In this document: piece by piece, positions 59,765 through 64,000 of the stretch
Position numbering within the stretch: the first letter of the stretch is position 1
Layout of the letters: each line of letters starts with the position of its first letter
Origin: Pomphorhynchus laevis
Taxonomy: Eukaryota > Acanthocephala > Palaeacanthocephala > Echinorhynchida > Pomphorhynchidae
Reading direction: 5' to 3'
DNA length: 64,000 nucleotides
NCBI GenBank assembly: GCA_012934845.2
Contig: WNNJ02001109.1
Coordinates: 1-64,000 of the forward strand
Position numbers and translations under genes: made by a program
Notes under the pieces: generated by a model
What the model saw: only the letters and a program-made list of their open reading frames with translations
The model's database searches: none
Told to the model about the DNA's origin: nothing

Positions 59765-60390
59765 GCTCATTTTTGCATAAGCATTCATGCATACCATATA
59801 ATATAAAATATAATACATTAAATAATGAAATTTTAAGAATTGCAACAATATGTAATGATATTGGCTTTCTCTAAAATCATTTAAATAATTTAATAGATAC
59901 ATATTTTAAACTAGGTTACTATAAAAATAACATCAAGCAGAAAATAGTAAAATATATAAATCAACACAATAATATAAAAAATAAATTTAAACTCTTAAGT
60001 GGCAAATTTTTATGGATGGATAATAAATAATATACTTTGTATTAGAATAAGATACTAGATAGTTTTATCAGAAGAAATACATCATTAGCATGTATTTGGC
60101 CCCGCTGTTATGTTGGGTAGAGGAGTTAGGGGCCGAAACATGATAGCATTGCAATTCCTCCTAATGACCTCTAATTCTTATTCTGATACAACGTCCTTTT
60201 TATTAGTCAATTGATAAAGATAACTTTTATTTTAAATTTCAATTTTTTATTTTAACTTGATTTAAATTATAAAAAATATTATAACAATTATTTATTGTAT
60301 TATTTAATTATTAAATTTTGATTTAACATTATTATGTTTTGTTTAGTTTATAATTATATTAAATACGTAGACTCAGTTAACTGATTTGAT
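59765..60390 (+). mobile_element. Naiad-like PLE, thumb and tail
   Basis: Starts within the thumb at HKHSCIPYNIKYNTLN, runs to the usual stop (about 60030), then tail and terminus TAGACTCAGTTAACTGATTT at about 60367-60386. Plus strand, strongly 5'-truncated. Confidence 0.8.
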
Positions 60391-60419
60391 TTGATCCATC
60401 AATCTATTGAAACATTGGT

Positions 60420-60715
60420 GGTTGTCAACGACAAAGATTGTGTAGAACACATAAACGTGCTATTAATGCGTATCAAGATCGTTAAATTAGCAGTAGATCT
60501 AACTGCCTAAAATATATAAGGCATTATACTAACTTCTATTAAAATTACATTATGAAGGCAAACTGAACAAACTCTAATACATCCTATATCTACAGGTGCG
60601 TCTGCTGGTTTCTTATACCGTATATCCAAATTACACAAACCGAATTTTGCATTGCGTCCGATAATTGTAACCTATATCTGGGCTTCAAACATTAATTGGC
60701 AAAAATGATAAGCAT
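60420..60715 (+). mobile_element. Canonical PLE RT-fingers fragment
   Basis: About 60595-60675 reads TGASAGFLYRISKLHKPNFA then LRPIIVTY, the PLE motif with LPKIHKP and LRPI. No catalytic palm. Wedged between two Naiad-like fragments. Confidence 0.55.
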
Positions 60716-60721
60716 ATTATT

Positions 60722-61190
60722 ACAATATAATACATAAAATAATGAAATTTTAAGAATTGCAATAATTTGTAACAATATTGATTTTCTTCAAAATCATTTA
60801 AATAATTTAATAGATGCATAATTTAAACTAGGTTATAATAAAAATACCATCAAACAGAAAATAGTAAAATATATAAATCAACACAATAATATAAAGAATA
60901 AATTTAAACTCTTAAGTGGCAAATTTTTATGGATGGATAATAAATAATATACTTTGTATTAGAATGAGATACTAGATAGTTATTTCAGAGGAAATACATC
61001 ATTAGCATGTATATGGCCCCGTTGCTATGTTGGGTAAAAGAGTTAGGGGCCGAAAGCTGATAGCATAGCAGTTTCTACTAATGACCCCTTATCCTTATTC
61101 TGATACAACGTCTGTTATTTATTAGTCAATTTATAAAAATGACGTTTATTTTAAATTTCATTTTTTTAACTTGATTTAAATTACTTTATG
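60722..61190 (+). mobile_element. Naiad-like PLE, thumb end and tail
   Basis: Matches the family from about NTLNNEI... onward through the stop (about 60948), then GGGGCCGAAAGCTGATAGC and ACGTCTGTTATTTATTAGTC. Breaks off at a hairpin (61198-61248). Confidence 0.8.
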
Positions 61191-61197
61191 CCAATAA

Positions 61198-61248
61198 ATT
61201 TAAACAATAAGGTGAAAACCATTGAGGTTTTAACCTTATTGTTTAAAT
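61198..61248. repeat. Perfect hairpin at the junction of two PLE tails
   Basis: Arms 61198-61213 and 61233-61248 (16 bp) are exact complements. An adjacent AACCATTGAGGTT block repeats at 61218 and 61272. Confidence 0.9.
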
Positions 61249-61299
61249 GGTTATGATTTTTATTAAAAACTATAACCATTGAGGTTATGTTCAAGTAGT

Positions 61300-61550
61300 T
61301 TAATTGCCATTGCTTCTGTGTTGGGTCGAGAAATAGGTGCCGAAACCTGATAGCATAGAAGTTTCTCCTGATGACCTTTAATCCTCATTCTGAAGCGACG
61401 TCTGTTATTTATCGGTCAATTCATAGAAATGACGTTTATTTTAAATTTCAATTTTTTATTTTAACTTGATATAAATTATAAAAAATCTTATAACAAAGTT
61501 TTATTTTATTATTTAATTATTAAATTTTGATTTAGCATTATTATGTTTTG
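61300..61550 (+). mobile_element. Naiad-like PLE tail fragment
   Basis: Tail only: GTGTTGGGTCGAGAAATAGG, GCCGAAACCTGATAGCATAG, CTCCTGATGACC, ending truncated at TTTTGTTTATTACATTAAGG. Third tail in a row in the same orientation. Confidence 0.75.
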
Positions 61551-61839
61551 TTTATTACATTAAGGTGTCTACATTCAATGTGTATTCCTGGAAAACATAT
61601 TGAGCGCATTGCTCGCCACCAAAGCTTCGGGTTAGACTTTTGCAATTTAAAATTTTTTTTATTAAATAAGTTATCGATATTTTGTATTCATAGAACTCAT
61701 GATGTAATTATATATTTATATTATATTATAAATTATATTTATATAAATTTAAATATTATTAATATTTATATAAATAATGTTGTGAAAAATATCTGCGGCT
61801 TTTTTTGTTCTAATAAGTATTCAAAATACGTCTGATTCA

Positions 61840-62280
61840 TTTTATTTCGTTGCGTACAGTGAATAAAAATCAGGTATATGTGTCTACTAACAAAAATTTA
61901 TTAAATTTATAATAATGTCAATGGCCTTTCTAAACACCGTTGCTTTTAAAATCATAATATTTGCTTGCATACTGATTTAAATCTGTTTACTTTGTCTTCC
62001 ATTATAAAACAAGGAAGCTGTCAGGGCTTATGCAATCTAGGAATGAATTATTGCCTAAGCTAAACGCATAGCTACATTATAATAAAACCTCAAAAGAAAT
62101 CTCTGATGCAACCAACAAAGAGCTTTAAATTTTTTTGCTTTATCAAAATCCTTGATGTAAAAGCTGAACTCAATTTAAATAATGCGATGACAAATATATC
62201 GTGTTCTCTAATATTCACTTATTATTTAATACAAAACTAATTGAAAAATAATGAATAATTTACTTTAATAATTGAAATTG
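61840..62280. other. Unassigned sequence
   Basis: Nothing recognised. Confidence 0.5.
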
Positions 62281-62282
62281 TT

Positions 62283-62890
62283 TCATGATACTACACGTTG
62301 TTTTAATCCTATCTATAAGCAACTAGCAGTAGGCTACATTCTAGTATTGGTAGATCTCATCAGCTTCGCTTAGGTCTTTTCATTATTGGCTGACAATTAC
62401 TCAACTTGTCTGCCTTATTGACAATTAGATTAAATGAAATACTTTCTTTTTAAATTTTCAAATTTAATTTTAATAATTCCCATTATAAATTATCTTAAAT
62501 AATATTATTATAGAGAAAAGTTCTACCTTTAAATTGAAAATCTACTCATTTTTGAATTTAATTAATGCTGTCAAACTAGTCATCTATAGTTTGCTACTAT
62601 TAAAATTTTTGATGACACTGCACACGTTACTTTAATCATACACTTAGCTCTAATCCTATATATAAGCCAACAGCTGTACGCTACATTTCAGTATTGTTGT
62701 ACCTCGTTAGCTACTGATCCAATACTTACGTATTGTATAATATTGGACCCGTATGGAATCCAATACGTCCGTTAATGTCAGCTGACGATCACTTAATTCG
62801 TCTGCTTTATTGACAATTAGATAAAATGAACGATTTTTTTAATTAAATTTTGCAAATTTAATTGAAATCATTTCTGATTTATAATTAAAT
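62283..62890 (-). repeat. Array-related HHR repeats, two minus-oriented copies
   Basis: Copies at about 62283-62450 and 62570-62890. The shared tail is TTATTGACAATTAGATTAAAT or AGATAAAAT, and the cores contain CTCATCAG or CTCGTTAG and ATTGGTAG or TATTGTTG. A hairpin of TATTGGA(C)CCGTATGG type sits near 62740-62775. Both cores are decayed. Confidence 0.7.
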
Positions 62891-62892
62891 AT

Positions 62893-63340
62893 GCTTTGAT
62901 CAGTAGCTGATGAGTTCTACCAATACTGAAATTAAAGCAACATACAGTATCATCAAAAATGTCAATTGTAACAATGACTGCACAATTTTATTAACTTAAA
63001 ATTAGAAAGCAAATTATAGAAGACTAATTTGATAATAGTAATTAATTCCAACAATAGGTAGGTTTTCAAATTGAAAGTAGAACTTTTCTCTACAAACACT
63101 GATTTTGTTTAAAATCAGAAATGATTTCAAGAAAGTATTTTATTCAATCTAATTGTCAATAAAGTAGACTAATCGAATGATTGTCAGCTAACATTAAAAA
63201 ACTGAAACGTGAAACGTTGGTATTGGATTAGTAGCTAATGTGGTCCGTCAATACTGAAATGTAGCGAACTGCTGTAGGCGTATAGACAGAATTAAAGTAG
63301 CGTGCAATGTCATCAAAAATTTCAATTGTAACAATGACTT
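62893..63340 (+). repeat. Array-related HHR repeat, plus-oriented copies
   Basis: A partial copy begins with GATCAGTAGCTGATGAG at about 62898, and a full unit runs from about 63050 with the core at 63201-63247 (CTGAAACGTGAAACGTTGGT then GTAGCTAATGTGGTCC). Together with the preceding minus copies this makes an inverted cluster like the one at 29.6-30.5 kb. Confidence 0.75.
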
Positions 63341-63344
63341 CACA

Positions 63345-64000
63345 ATTATGTTAACTAGAAAAAACTTTAATAATACGATGACAACTGTATCGATTTAATC
63401 TAATTATAGTTCATGCTTATTTACGCTTTCAATACACAATCATTGCTTCCTCTCATAGTGCTTTAGAAAATTTCATTTTAACATTATCGATATATGTTTC
63501 ACAATTCTTATTCAAAATCTTGAGTTAATCTTGAATATTTTATTAAGGTTTATTGTGTAAATTTAGAGCAAATTCTTGTATTTTTTGCATAACAACTAAT
63601 TTTATATTTAAATATTGGGAACATTTTTATTGAAATTTTGTTTCTACGGTACTGTTCTACGGTTGAGCTTATACTATACCGTGGTACCGTAGAATAATTA
63701 CTCTTATCAGACATTTTATAAAGAATACCAAGCCACACATCTTGGACGTCGCTTCCGAAATTCCATGTCAAGATATTTTCAAAATATCGACTAAACTAAC
63801 CCGGGTTTTTCAAAATGATTATACCAGAACAAAAGTGTCTGGAAACGAGGTAAGATCTCGTCATCTTTGTTTACTCACACAACACTGCTAAACCATATAT
63901 CTAATTTCGATTAAACTAGGGGATAAGAAAATACAAATGTCTTGTGACTATACTCCTTATAACTGAATCCATCAAACAAACCAAAAAATAATAGAAATAA
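63345..64000. other. Unassigned right edge
   Basis: No recognised element. A minus frame at 63771-63550 lacks family resemblance. An imperfect inverted repeat (CTACGGTACTG near 63652, GTACCGTAG near 63682) is present. Confidence 0.4.

Noticed and set aside
61564-61835. Possible terminal exon of the LRR gene (CLHSMCIPGKHIERI ...) with a hydrophobic end
   Set aside because: The phase fits, but the acceptor lies in a PLE tail and the frame soon becomes AT-driven Ile/Tyr/Asn. Not secure.
63815-63849. Possible short first coding exon (MIIPEQKCLET, donor GTAAGA)
   Set aside because: Only 35 nt with no supporting partner exon in the window.
1-64000. LTR retrotransposons, endogenous viruses or Polintons
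   Set aside because: No gag, protease, integrase, capsid or long LTR pair recognised. Direct repeats found flank PLE copies only.

Overview
This is an AT-rich (roughly 70% A+T by eye) animal nuclear window, almost certainly from an invertebrate. No prokaryotic gene organisation is visible. Most readable sequence belongs to retroelements: Penelope-like elements (PLEs) of two kinds, LINE fragments, and short elements carrying hammerhead-ribozyme (HHR) motifs. I cannot name the species. Heavy PLE load plus many HHR-bearing short repeats fits several invertebrate groups (flatworms, rotifers, molluscs, arthropods).

Layout. 1-7290 is a homogeneous 370-bp tandem array (19 full units plus a partial one) whose minus strand carries an HHR-like core in every unit. 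7985-9290 is a truncated PLE ending in a mini-hammerhead. 9330-13640 is AT-rich sequence with local duplications and a long palindrome. From 13949 to at least 58971, on the plus strand, lies a dispersed gene not visible as a long ORF. It has a signal-peptide exon followed by at least fourteen small exons (60-78 nt), all with phase-2 boundaries and each encoding about one leucine-rich repeat (LRR). Its introns (50 bp to about 8 kb) hold nearly everything else: Naiad-like PLE copies (14.5-17.6, 30.5-32.0, 36.6-37.7, 45.3-46.1, 59.8-61.5 kb), canonical PLE pieces (19.9-20.8, 41.6-42.2, 48.3-50.7, 51.2-52.3, 55.9-56.8, 60.4-60.7 kb), LINEs (18.5, 21.9-24.4, 38.5-39.5, 48.7-49.9 kb) and relatives of the array repeat (19.0, 29.6-30.5, 47.3-48.1, 62.3-63.3 kb).

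How the parts relate. The array repeat, its dispersed relatives, a tRNA-headed copy near 19.1 kb and an unrelated 311-bp tandem pair at 54.6-55.2 kb all combine a small non-coding unit, often tandem, with HHR-like motifs. That is the known layout of retrozymes and of Schistosoma Sm-alpha-type elements, which lack a reverse transcriptase and are thought to borrow one; PLEs are the suspected donors and are abundant here. Several mini-hammerheads sit at PLE termini or inside foldbacks. Foldbacks and long direct repeats recur at element junctions.

Limits. All calls come from reading sequence by eye. HHR activity, LRR gene completeness and PLE clade assignments need covariance-model, RNA-seq and phylogenetic checks.
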